Assembly (NCBI RefSeq): GCF_900107645.1
Contig: NZ_FNQN01000001.1
Location: 1-64,000 of the forward strand
Direction of reading: 5' to 3'
DNA length: 64,000 nucleotides
Source: Desulfuromusa kysingii
GTDB lineage: Bacteria; Desulfobacterota; Desulfuromonadia; Desulfuromonadales; Geopsychrobacteraceae
Within the stretch, counting starts at the first letter, position 1; the number at the start of each line of letters is the position of its first letter. The position numbers were made by a program, and so were the translations under genes. The notes beneath the pieces are model-generated. The model searched no databases, was not told the DNA's origin, and saw nothing but the letters and a program-made list of their open reading frames with translations. Shown piece after piece: positions 54,724 to 63,216 of this stretch.

Positions 54724-56046
54724 CTAACGTCCCCCCTGACGGCGATCCTGTAGCAGTGCTGTCAACTCTTTCTGTGTCGTCTCCAAATCGACAGCTTCGT
54801 TCATCCCTTGTTGCAGGAATGCGGTAATGGCTTCAATCTGGGAAATAGCGTAGTCGATTTTGCCATTGCTCCCTTCGATATAGGCACCGATATTGATAAG
54901 GTCTTCAGCCTCTTTATAGGTCGCCAGAATCTCCCGAACACGGCCACCTAACTGCATATGTTCAGGGCTGACAATGTCACGCATCACCCGGCTGGCAGAG
55001 GTGAGGATATCAATGGAAGGGTAGTGGTTGCGTGCTGCCAGATCGCGTGAAAGGACGATGTGCCCATCAAGAATGGACCTGACGGCATCAGCAATCGGTT
55101 CATTCATGTCGTCACCTTCGACGAGGACGGTATAAAGTCCGGTGATGCTCCCTTTTCCCTTGAAGCTCCCTGCCCGTTCCAACAGTTTTGGCAGGGTGGC
55201 AAAGACCGATGGTGTATAACCTTTGGTTGTTGGTGGTTCGCCGATGGCCAGACCGACCTCACGCATTGCCATGGCAAAACGGGTGACGGAATCCATCAAC
55301 AACAGAACATTTTTTCCCTGTGCGCAGAAGTGCTCCGCTATTGTGGTTGCGACGAACGCTCCTCGCATCCGTAACAAAGGAGATTGATCTGACGTTGCGG
55401 TGATAACGACGGAACGGGCGAGCCCTTCGGGGCCCAGATCGCGTTCAATAAATTCACGTACTTCTCGTCCCCGCTCACCAATCAGGGCGATGACGTTGAC
55501 ATCAGCCTGAGTATGTTTGGCCATCATCCCCAGCAGAACACTTTTGCCTACGCCTGAACCTGCCATGATTCCCATCCGTTGTCCCGAACCGCAGGTCAGA
55601 AGACTATTGATTGCCCGTACCCCTAGGTCAAGAGGATCGACAATGGGTTTACGTGCCATCGGGCTTGCCGGAAGGGCATAGAGAGGACATTCATGATCGC
55701 AGGATTGTAGCGGACGTTCATCGAGAGGTTGTCCTAAGGCATCAAGGACCCGACCCAGAAGATGATCACCAACCGGGATTGACGCGCTGTCGCGAACAAC
55801 TTGAATCAGACTGCCAGGGCCCAGTCCGCGAAGTTCACCTAGAGGCATCAATAATGCACGGGAATCGCGGAAACCAACCACCTCAGCGGGGACCGGTTCA
55901 CCGCTGCCTTGCGGGATCAATTGACAGAGAGTTCCGACCGTGGCATTGGGGCAGTAACCTTCGACCACCAGACCGACAATCTGAATGACTTTGCCACTGA
56001 CTTTGAGCGGATTGACCGCTTTAACGCGCTCGACGAGGCTTTTCAT
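54724..56046 (-). CDS. fliI: Flagellum-specific ATPase FliI
   Basis: A 440-residue ATPase of the export apparatus, related to the F1 beta subunit. Walker A GSGVGKS is at 163-169, with ALIGERGREVREFIERDLGPEGLARSVVITATSDQSPLLR and LLLMDSVTRFAMAMREVGLAIGEPPTTKGYTPSVFATLPKLLERAG following. Overlaps the fliH end by four bases. Confidence 0.97.
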   Translation of the reverse strand: MKSLVERVKAVNPLKVSGKVIQIVGLVVEGYCPNATVGTLCQLIPQGSGEPVPAEVVGFRDSRALLMPLGELRGLGPGSLIQVVRDSASIPVGDHLLGRVLDALGQPLDERPLQSCDHECPLYALPASPMARKPIVDPLDLGVRAINSLLTCGSGQRMGIMAGSGVGKSVLLGMMAKHTQADVNVIALIGERGREVREFIERDLGPEGLARSVVITATSDQSPLLRMRGAFVATTIAEHFCAQGKNVLLLMDSVTRFAMAMREVGLAIGEPPTTKGYTPSVFATLPKLLERAGSFKGKGSITGLYTVLVEGDDMNEPIADAVRSILDGHIVLSRDLAARNHYPSIDILTSASRVMRDIVSPEHMQLGGRVREILATYKEAEDLINIGAYIEGSNGKIDYAISQIEAITAFLQQGMNEAVDLETTQKELTALLQDRRQGGR

Positions 56047-56708
56047 CCCACATCCGATATCGCTTCACTTAACGATTGGCGAATGGTTTCAAGCTGGGTT
56101 TCAAGCGTAGCATCAACATCGCCAAGATCAGAATCGACCCGGCAACCTCCAGGTGAAATGTCAGGGTCGGCTTCGATGTTCAAATTTTTTAAACCACTGA
56201 TACTGGCAAGAAAAAGGGGTTTTTGTTGGGTGACACTCTCGAGATCCGCCGGATTGATGTGGATGCGATATTGGTCGGTGCGCACCGATGATTGCAGGGC
56301 ATTTTCAATAATGCTCAAAAGAATCTTGGGGTCTGCTGCGACCTCTCTGCGGATAACCTGCTCGGCAATGGCCATGACTAATCGCAACATGTCCTGACCG
56401 CTGTTTTTGGCGACAGAGTCACGCAACCGGTTTATTTCTGCGCTTGCGGTCGCAAGGGCTTGTGCCGCTGCTTCCAGGTTGTTCTCGGCATTTTCCAGCG
56501 CTTCCTTATGGCCACGGTTATAGGCGGCTTTAATTTCTTTGGCTGCGTTGCCAGCAGATTGAGATGGTACAACCGTTGTTGAACTTTTAGCCGTTCCGTT
56601 GTCCTGAGAAGGAGGGCTTGACTCCGCTTCACCGAATGACCGGAACTGAAACTCTTTAAGGCCATTGGCTTCGGACCCTCGGTAAATTTTAGACAAGCTC
56701 ATCGCCAC
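56043..56708 (-). CDS. fliH: Flagellar export regulator FliH
   Basis: A 221-residue stator-like partner of FliI. A variable, Ser-rich N-terminus precedes a coiled coil (EIKAAYNRGHKEALENAENNLEAAAQALATASAEINRLRDS) and the conserved C-terminal domain (LRLVMAIAEQVIRREVAADPKILLSIIENALQS). The start may be GTG 56708 (GAGG five bases upstream) or ATG 56702. The frame overlaps the fliG end by 20 bases. Confidence 0.92.
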   Translation of the reverse strand: MAMSLSKIYRGSEANGLKEFQFRSFGEAESSPPSQDNGTAKSSTTVVPSQSAGNAAKEIKAAYNRGHKEALENAENNLEAAAQALATASAEINRLRDSVAKNSGQDMLRLVMAIAEQVIRREVAADPKILLSIIENALQSSVRTDQYRIHINPADLESVTQQKPLFLASISGLKNLNIEADPDISPGGCRVDSDLGDVDATLETQLETIRQSLSEAISDVG

Positions 56709-57702
56709 CGCCGCCTCTCCCTGGGATCACAACAGATCCTTCTTCTTCGAGTTTAAGAGCAACTTTGACCACTTCCATCTGCATTGTTTCAACTTCAGAG
56801 AGCTTACGTGGCCCCATGGCCTCAAGATCTTCTGCAATCATGTCGGCAGCTCGTTGGGAAATGTTGCTGAAAATTTTCTCTTTAATCGGATCACTGGCGG
56901 TTTTCAATGCCAGCGTCAGCATGTCGGTACTGACCTCTCGAAGGATCGCCTGCATGCCACGACCATCGAGGGCCACGAGGTCTTCAAAGGTGAACATTCT
57001 CCTGCGGATCTCTTCAGCCAGGTCGGGGTCGGTCGCTTCGATACTGGTCAAAATAACCTGATCACTCCCTTTGTCCATTTTTCCTAGAATCTCAACCACC
57101 TTATCGATCCCGCCGACCTGTTTGCGGTCTTTGCCGACAACAACGCCGACTTCACGCTGCAAGGCTTCTTCAATCTGATTGATCACCTCAGGAGAGACGT
57201 TGTCAATTTTGGCAATGCGGTACATCACATCTGCACGCATTTCTTCCGGGAGTTCTGCCAGAATCCGACTGGTATGATCTTCTTTCTGGGTCGATAGGAT
57301 CAGTGCTACAGTTTGTGGGTGCTCATTTTCCAACAAACCTGAAACCATCCGTGGATGCATTTTCGAGATAGTCTCCAGTGGCCGACCTTCAATCCCGGCA
57401 GAAACCTGATCCAGCAGATGCTGGGCACGAACATTATCGGCACCTCCGAGGATGGCGTGCTTAGCAAACTCGTCGCCGCGGATATAGACACCGACATCTC
57501 CCCCACGGATTTCTTTGAATTCTTCCAGAATCTCCCGTGCGAGAGCTGGGTCGACATGATCAATCTCCATCATGCAACGACTAATCTCCCGAACCTCTGC
57601 ATCGTCGAGGGTTTCAAATATCTTTGCGGTCGCTTGTTCACCCAGGCACAGTAGTAACAGCGCTGCTTTTTTGGCTCCGGGTAAATGTTTTGCTTTTTTC
57701 AC
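56689..57702 (-). CDS. fliG: Flagellar motor switch protein FliG
   Basis: A 337-residue rotor protein of standard length. The N-terminal domain (GAKKAALLLLCLGEQATAKIFETLDDAEVREISRCM) binds FliF. The middle EHPQTVALILSTQ carries the conserved EHPQ motif. The C-terminal FTFEDLVALDGRGMQAILREVSTDMLTLALKTASDPIKEKIFSNISQRAADMIAEDLEAMGP contacts MotA. The start is GTG with GGAGT five bases upstream. Eleven bases after fliF. Confidence 0.97.
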   Translation of the reverse strand: MKKAKHLPGAKKAALLLLCLGEQATAKIFETLDDAEVREISRCMMEIDHVDPALAREILEEFKEIRGGDVGVYIRGDEFAKHAILGGADNVRAQHLLDQVSAGIEGRPLETISKMHPRMVSGLLENEHPQTVALILSTQKEDHTSRILAELPEEMRADVMYRIAKIDNVSPEVINQIEEALQREVGVVVGKDRKQVGGIDKVVEILGKMDKGSDQVILTSIEATDPDLAEEIRRRMFTFEDLVALDGRGMQAILREVSTDMLTLALKTASDPIKEKIFSNISQRAADMIAEDLEAMGPRKLSEVETMQMEVVKVALKLEEEGSVVIPGRGGGGDELV

Positions 57703-57713
57703 AAATTACTCCA

Positions 57714-59309
57714 TTAAGATTCAGCAGGTTCTTCACGTAACCAGTTTTTCACGACCTGTACCGGCATCATGTCTCCGCCTAAGACTTCTTGACGGATCTG
57801 GGCCAGCGGATCATTGGGTCCACCGAGCAGAGGGGTGTCCGTCTCTCCGCGCATTTCAGCTTCTAACTCCTGTACCGTTTTCATTGGTTGGGTCTCGTCG
57901 GAGGCCCCACGCAAGGTGCGCATCAATGGTTTGAGGAATAGCAGGTAGACAAACAGGGATGCTAGTGCTAACAGGCCATACTTGATGATTGGCATGAAGG
58001 GGTAAATCTTGTTGATGACCGATGGTTGTGGCATCGGTTCATCAATAAAACCGCTTTCAAACGGCATCGAGACCACGGAAATCAAGTCGCCTCGGGTGTC
58101 GTTGATCCCCAGTGCAGAACGGACCATCTGCTCGATCTCCGCAATGTCTTCGGCGCTGCGAGGGGTGCTCGTTGGTTTGGTCCCTTCAACTCCCGGGGAG
58201 ACGCGGTCAGCAACCAGAACCGAAACCGATAGAGTTTTTAGCGTACCAACAGATTGAACCGTTTTGCTGACAACTTTGCTTAATTCATAGTTGATTGTTT
58301 CATCAGCCCGGGTCGCTGGGGTTGCAGCGGTTGTGGTGACCGGACTCTCGTTGAGGTTGGAGGCCACTCCGGGGACGCCACGGGAGGCTTCGACACCACC
58401 CTCTTCGGTACTGCTCTGTTCACTGACAATCACTGCACCTTTGGGGTCGAGGGCCTCTTCCACTTTTTCGCGCTGGTCAAAGTCCACTTCGGCATTCACC
58501 CGAACCAGAGAATTTCCGGCTCCAAGGGCGCGATCCAACAGCGATTGTGCACGGATTTCCAGACGCCGTTCCATGGTTTGTTGATAGTTCAACATCCCTG
58601 GGGTCATTGGCCCTGCCAATTCATCGGAGTTGCTTTTGGATAAAACTTTTCCGCTGGAATCGACGACAGTGACGTTTTCGGACTCCAGCCCTTCAACACT
58701 GCCGGCAACCAGATGGACGATCCCTTGGAGCTGGGATTCTTTCAGTGATCGCCCCGTGGCAAGTTTGACAATGACGGAAGCGGTGGCTTGTTGTTGTTGT
58801 TCTCGGAACAAGCGCTTTTCTGGCAGGGCCAAATGGATGCGTGCCGATTCAACCGGAGCCAATGAGGTGATGGTCCGCATCAATTCCCCTTGCAGGGCAC
58901 GGCGATAATTAACCTTCTGGGTGAAGTCGGTCATTCCGAAGTTTTGTTGATCAAAAATTTCAAAGCCCACTCCACTTTCAGACAAGCCGGTACCAGCCAG
59001 CTCAATTCGAGTTTCGTAGACTTTGTCGGCTGGAATCATGATGTCCCGACCACCATCTTCAAGACGATAAGGTATTTTTTGCCCCTTCAGCCATTCAATT
59101 ACTGATGATGCATCGCGGTTCGGTAGATTGGCAAAAAGGAGGCTGTAATCGGCCACCTGCGATTGCATAATGATTAACGAGAAGAGAACAGCGCAGACGA
59201 CGGAGGCGCCGATTAAACTCAGCTTACGAGCCAGTGACCATTCCATGATCACATCGAGCATGTTCTTCTTCGCTATCGCTTGTTGTTTTTCTTCTTCTTG
59301 TCCTGCCAT
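57714..59309 (-). CDS. fliF: MS-ring protein FliF
   Basis: A 531-residue protein forming the MS ring, the base of the flagellum. Membrane helices lie at about 31-50 (LSLIGASVVCAVLFSLIIM) and 442-463 (YGLLALASLFVYLLFLKPL). Between them are ring-building motifs, including IPYRLEDGGRDIMIPADKVYETRIELAGTGL and RALQGELMRTITSLAPVESARIHLALPEKRLF. The C-terminal tail (MMPVQVVKNWLRE) binds FliG. Confidence 0.96.
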   Translation of the reverse strand: MAGQEEEKQQAIAKKNMLDVIMEWSLARKLSLIGASVVCAVLFSLIIMQSQVADYSLLFANLPNRDASSVIEWLKGQKIPYRLEDGGRDIMIPADKVYETRIELAGTGLSESGVGFEIFDQQNFGMTDFTQKVNYRRALQGELMRTITSLAPVESARIHLALPEKRLFREQQQQATASVIVKLATGRSLKESQLQGIVHLVAGSVEGLESENVTVVDSSGKVLSKSNSDELAGPMTPGMLNYQQTMERRLEIRAQSLLDRALGAGNSLVRVNAEVDFDQREKVEEALDPKGAVIVSEQSSTEEGGVEASRGVPGVASNLNESPVTTTAATPATRADETINYELSKVVSKTVQSVGTLKTLSVSVLVADRVSPGVEGTKPTSTPRSAEDIAEIEQMVRSALGINDTRGDLISVVSMPFESGFIDEPMPQPSVINKIYPFMPIIKYGLLALASLFVYLLFLKPLMRTLRGASDETQPMKTVQELEAEMRGETDTPLLGGPNDPLAQIRQEVLGGDMMPVQVVKNWLREEPAES

Positions 59310-59385
59310 CGAAATTTACCTCCGGGATCGATTGCGTAAGCCTTTAACCCATAAAATTGATAAAGTTTAAGTCGCTTGCAGGGGG

Positions 59386-59691
59386 TTAAACCTGCATACT
59401 TATAATTTCTTGATAAGCCTCGACCGCCTTGTTCCGTATCTGCACCATCAACCGCAGGGAGATGTCAGCTTCTTCCAGTTTGATCATCGCACCATGCAGG
59501 TTTTTGGTTTCTCCGGCAGCTATCTGTTCGGCTGCGCGGTCAGCACTGACCTGAGCTTGATTCACTTCAGCAATCGAGGTTTTTAACATTTCGCTAAAGT
59601 TGCTCCCCATCTGCTGAACTGGATTCGGTTTAGGCTGGGAGAGCCCTTGGAGATGGGCTGTCATTGTCATGTCGGCAACATTATTTATCAT
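59386..59691 (-). CDS. fliE: MS ring-rod adaptor FliE
   Basis: A 101-residue junction protein joining the MS ring to the rod. The C-terminal NLHGAMIKLEEADISLRLMVQIRNKAVEAYQEIISMQV is diagnostic. Twelve bases after flgC and 76 before fliF. Confidence 0.94.
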   Translation of the reverse strand: MINNVADMTMTAHLQGLSQPKPNPVQQMGSNFSEMLKTSIAEVNQAQVSADRAAEQIAAGETKNLHGAMIKLEEADISLRLMVQIRNKAVEAYQEIISMQV

Positions 59692-59703
59692 TTATTGATT
59701 CTC

Positions 59704-60135
59704 CTATTTTCCAATTTCCAACGCTTTTAAAGCCATCCGTTTTGCTGACTTTACAACGGTTACGTTTGTCTCGTAGGCGCGGGATGCAGACATCATGTCG
59801 GCGGTCTCTTCCACGAGGCTGATATTTGGCATGGCGACCTGGCCATTTTCATCAGCGTCGGGGTGAGATGGGTCATAGACCATTCGCGGTGGCAAGGTAC
59901 TGGCTTGAACCTGGGCAACTTTGACTCCTTGCACGGCGTCATGCATCTGGTTGTCGAGGGCTCTGGCAAAACCATCGGTGCTACTTTGAAATACCACTTC
60001 ACGCTTACGGTAAGGGCCTCCATCTGGAGTCCTGGTGGTTTCGATGTTCGCTAGGTTGGAACTGATGGCATTCATGCGGACCCGTTGTGCTTTAAGGGCT
60101 GAAGCACTGATCTTCATGGTTGTAAAAATATCCAT
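59704..60135 (-). CDS. flgC: Proximal rod protein FlgC
   Basis: A 143-residue rod subunit: the N-terminal MKISASALKAQRVRMNAISSNLANIETTRTPDGGPYRKREVVF and C-terminal PNISLVEETADMMSASRAYETNVTVVKSAKRMALKALEIGK are conserved. Eight bases after flgB. Confidence 0.96.
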   Translation of the reverse strand: MDIFTTMKISASALKAQRVRMNAISSNLANIETTRTPDGGPYRKREVVFQSSTDGFARALDNQMHDAVQGVKVAQVQASTLPPRMVYDPSHPDADENGQVAMPNISLVEETADMMSASRAYETNVTVVKSAKRMALKALEIGK

Positions 60136-60143
60136 AAAACCTC

Positions 60144-60557
60144 CTAACTGCCGTTACTGGCAGCAAATTTAAGCATCGAAAATTTCTTCTTCAACATTTG
60201 ACTGCCAGCTTCATAGAGCAATTGATTCTCGGCCAGATCAAACATCTCATCATCAACCGAAACCGTATTGCCATCACCTTGTGTGCTATTGCTGGTTTCT
60301 AGGGTCAGCGTCCCCTGAACTCTGGATATGCCGCCGCCTCCAATAGGGAAATGTTTCGGATTGGTCTTTCGTCCCGCCATCTCCGGGGTGTTGATGGCTT
60401 TGCGTAAATTATCTTCAAAATCAAGTTTCCGAGCGGAGTAGCCAGGGGTGTCTGCATTGGCAACATTTCCAGCTATCACTTGTTGTTTCTGCGCCCGCAA
60501 ATCAAGACTCTTTTGCAGTACGGCAATGGTTTGATCGGCTATTCTGATGTCTGCCAT
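60144..60557 (-). CDS. flgB: Proximal rod protein FlgB
   Basis: A 137-residue rod subunit. The start is ATG 60557 with AGGAG nine bases upstream; the open frame 20 codons further lacks a ribosome site and overlaps the TPR gene. The LDLRAQKQQVIAGNVANADTPGYSARKLDFE and NQLLYEAGSQMLKKKFSMLKFAASNGS ends are typical of FlgB. Confidence 0.95.
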   Translation of the reverse strand: MADIRIADQTIAVLQKSLDLRAQKQQVIAGNVANADTPGYSARKLDFEDNLRKAINTPEMAGRKTNPKHFPIGGGGISRVQGTLTLETSNSTQGDGNTVSVDDEMFDLAENQLLYEAGSQMLKKKFSMLKFAASNGS

Positions 60558-60600
60558 AAGATTTACTCCTGCCAGTTTACTGACTTTAGAATTGTCACTC

Positions 60601-63009
60601 TCAACGTTTCTCTTCAATTAGCAAGTCCTGCGCCAACTTTCCCCAGGGACTGCTTCCATCCGCATCGACCACTTGTTGAAGAAGGTTAAGGGCCGCCGTC
60701 CGTTGCTGCTGCCGAAGCAGGATTTGTGCTGTGCGATAGCGCGCTTGGGTGCCGAATTGAGGGTCATTAACGAGTTGGTTATAAATTTTGACCGCGGCGT
60801 TATTTTGGTTTGTCTGGTAGTAGCCCTCACCCTGTAGTGCCATTTCTTTGACTTGCAAGGTCTCTCCAGAACGGGTAATCGTCTCCAGACTATTGACCAG
60901 GTCTTGCCATCTCCCCAGTTGCCCATAGATGTTGGCAGCGCGGATTTCCAGAGCGGTACTGCTGGGGCGGTCTTTTCGGTCTAACCAGGCAAGCAATTGG
61001 TCTTGATCTCCTTCACGCTCAAAAGCATCCAGTAAGATTCCAAATAATGCCCCGCTATCTTCGCCGTGAGGGAATTTTTCAAGGTAGCGCCGGGCATATC
61101 GTCCCGCCTCTTGGTACTCTTTCCGCTTTGAGTACGATTGCGCCAGGGGCAGGTAAATAAATTCATGATCCGGCTGTCCAGAGCTGCGATCAAAGAGGTA
61201 GAGGAGGACCCGTGTAGACCTCTCATAGAGGCCTAACCGGTTGAAGGCAGTTGCCAGGTCGCGAAGAAAGCCTTTGTCAAAACCACTTCTTAATAGGAGT
61301 TTGCGGTTCTTCTCTGCCAAGACTACGGCTTGCAAGTCATTTTGGTTTTCAATCAATTGGCGCACCACCGTGGGAAGTTGCTGCAGAATCAGTAGGTTAG
61401 CCTCGCGGACGAGGGGGGAACTGCCGTAATTGCGCTGAAAATACAGCAGTGATTCGATGCTCTCTTGATGTGCTCCCAGCAGGTAGAGGGTCAAAGCATA
61501 TTTGAGCTGACTCTCTTCGCGCACGATCCGGAAGTGTGACGTTTCGGCCAACTGCGCATAGGCGGTAGCGCTCTGTTCTCGCTCAAGTTCTCCACCATTG
61601 ATCCACTTTTTATCAATCAATCGCAGCGTTGCCCGGTCACCACCTTCAGTATCAGGGCGGTCCAGAGTTGCCCGCTGGAGGCCAATCATACCCCAACCCC
61701 GGTCACCGGCTTCATCTGCTGAGAGGCCAGCGGCAAAGAGGAGGAGGTCATCCCCCGGCCCCTCAATCAAAGGATCAATGAGCTTTCGGTAGAGATGATT
61801 TGCAAAGCGATAGTCTTCGGCTTTAAAAGCGCTGAATGCCGCGCGATTGAGAGAACATCTGTAAACATCAAAAAGTCCCGGCTCTTCCGCCAGGTCCCGA
61901 TAGGCGTTCAGTGCCAGATCGAGATTACCAAGACCAGAATTGGCATCGGCAGTTCTCAGCTGCAATGGGATCTGGAGGGTTTTGGGCCAGTTGATCTCTG
62001 GGGTTTGTAACTGCTCTAGCGCCACTTGATTTTGGTCTGAATCCAGCGCTGTCTCTGCAAACAAGAAATGGACAAGAGGGAGCAGGGGGTGATTTTCATC
62101 GAGTTTTGGCAGCAGCTGTTGCAAGGTCAGTTGGGCGACGAAGGGTTGACCTTGGAGGGCTTGTCCGTACGCTGTCAAATATTCGACACGCAATTGTTCC
62201 GCTCCTTTTTGACGACGTAACGCATCGATTCTGGTGATGCCACTTTCGATTGCACCGGTGCGCAGTTGTGCTTCAGCCATGAAGAGATCACGTATGTAGC
62301 GTTGTTGCTGGTCCAACTCGCTCAACCCGGTTGCCGTCTGGAGCAAACTGAGGAACATGTTGTTGTCAGCATGTTGCTGCAACGGCCAGAGAGGGCTGCC
62401 GTCGTCGGTAATGAGTTTCGGGAGTTGTGGAAAGGTAAAGCTCAGCGGTAATTTCAACTGCCATAAGGTGCGATAATCACGGAAAAAATCATCCCAACGG
62501 CCTTTCCATGGGGACTCTTGCTGAAATTTTGCCGCTCTCTTTCCTGCCTTTCGCGGGGGCATATCGGTAATCTGAAAAGCGATCGCGGGGCGACTGGATG
62601 CGTTGGTTTCCCAGTCAATGTTGATGGTGATCTGTGCCGGTTGTTGCTTTGATTCGATGATGATGTTCTCAGGAGATCGCCGCAAGACAATGGATATGAG
62701 TAACTCTTCCTTCTTCTGAGCGAACAAGAACTTAACGATTTTTTCATCTTCCGGAAGGCTGCGCAGGTCCGGGGCGAGCTGGACATTCCCTAGTAACAGA
62801 TCGAATCGCTGACCGGACTTAGCCGTTGTGAACTTGGGTAAAGCGGAGAGTTCCAGTGTAATCTGCGTACTTCTGGGGGTTTTCTGTTTTGTCATCTTGA
62901 GTAGAGAGACTGGCTCAGCTGCTTTGGCAGACATGGTCATACTCATGATAAACAATAATATTAGCAGTAATAAGCCAATAATTTTTACAGCATGTATAGG
63001 ATGTCGCAT
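60601..63009 (-). CDS. Large periplasmic TPR protein heading the flagellar operon
   Basis: An 802-residue protein of no family I can name. A signal peptide (IIGLLLLILLFIMSMTMSAKA) is followed by a beta-rich segment (about 35-140: STQITLELSALPKFTTAKSGQRFDLLLGNVQL) that resembles an AMIN-type peptidoglycan-binding domain. The rest is a long array of helical TPR-like repeats, for example YLTAYGQALQGQPFVAQLTLQQLLP, LALNAYRDLAEEPGLFDVYRCSLNRAAFSAFKAEDYRFANHLYRKLI and AVKIYNQLVNDPQFGTQARYRTAQILL. ATG 63009 is chosen, with GGAGG five bases upstream. It is 43 bases ahead of flgB under its own sigma-54-type promoter, so it is co-expressed with basal-body genes. A role in placing or stabilising the motor in the wall is inference. 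Confidence 0.8.
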   Translation of the reverse strand: MRHPIHAVKIIGLLLLILLFIMSMTMSAKAAEPVSLLKMTKQKTPRSTQITLELSALPKFTTAKSGQRFDLLLGNVQLAPDLRSLPEDEKIVKFLFAQKKEELLISIVLRRSPENIIIESKQQPAQITINIDWETNASSRPAIAFQITDMPPRKAGKRAAKFQQESPWKGRWDDFFRDYRTLWQLKLPLSFTFPQLPKLITDDGSPLWPLQQHADNNMFLSLLQTATGLSELDQQQRYIRDLFMAEAQLRTGAIESGITRIDALRRQKGAEQLRVEYLTAYGQALQGQPFVAQLTLQQLLPKLDENHPLLPLVHFLFAETALDSDQNQVALEQLQTPEINWPKTLQIPLQLRTADANSGLGNLDLALNAYRDLAEEPGLFDVYRCSLNRAAFSAFKAEDYRFANHLYRKLIDPLIEGPGDDLLLFAAGLSADEAGDRGWGMIGLQRATLDRPDTEGGDRATLRLIDKKWINGGELEREQSATAYAQLAETSHFRIVREESQLKYALTLYLLGAHQESIESLLYFQRNYGSSPLVREANLLILQQLPTVVRQLIENQNDLQAVVLAEKNRKLLLRSGFDKGFLRDLATAFNRLGLYERSTRVLLYLFDRSSGQPDHEFIYLPLAQSYSKRKEYQEAGRYARRYLEKFPHGEDSGALFGILLDAFEREGDQDQLLAWLDRKDRPSSTALEIRAANIYGQLGRWQDLVNSLETITRSGETLQVKEMALQGEGYYQTNQNNAAVKIYNQLVNDPQFGTQARYRTAQILLRQQQRTAALNLLQQVVDADGSSPWGKLAQDLLIEEKR

Positions 63010-63049
63010 CCACACCTCCGGCGGTTTAGTTATTCCCGGAAAGGTTATA

Positions 63050-63066
63050 CGCGATAATCATGCCAA
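63050..63066 (-). promoter_or_regulatory. Sigma-54-type promoter of the TPR-flgB operon
   Basis: On the minus strand TTGGCATGATTATCGCG has the invariant GG-N10-GC and matches TGGCACG-N4-TTGC with two mismatches. It lies about 40 bases before the TPR gene start, giving a short leader. The rest of the gap to the M23 gene (63067-63216) shows nothing else. Confidence 0.6.
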
Positions 63067-63216
63067 AACTGTTTGATATGGCTTAACTTGCTGAAAATAA
63101 ACAAAGTTTAAGCGGAGTTTTTGGCTCTCGGTCGAGCGGTGATGCTTGAACTGGAGGGAGGAGGCATGATTTTGACAAGCTGGTTGGACTTTGTGGTGCG
63201 GGAGGAACGGTCAGAC

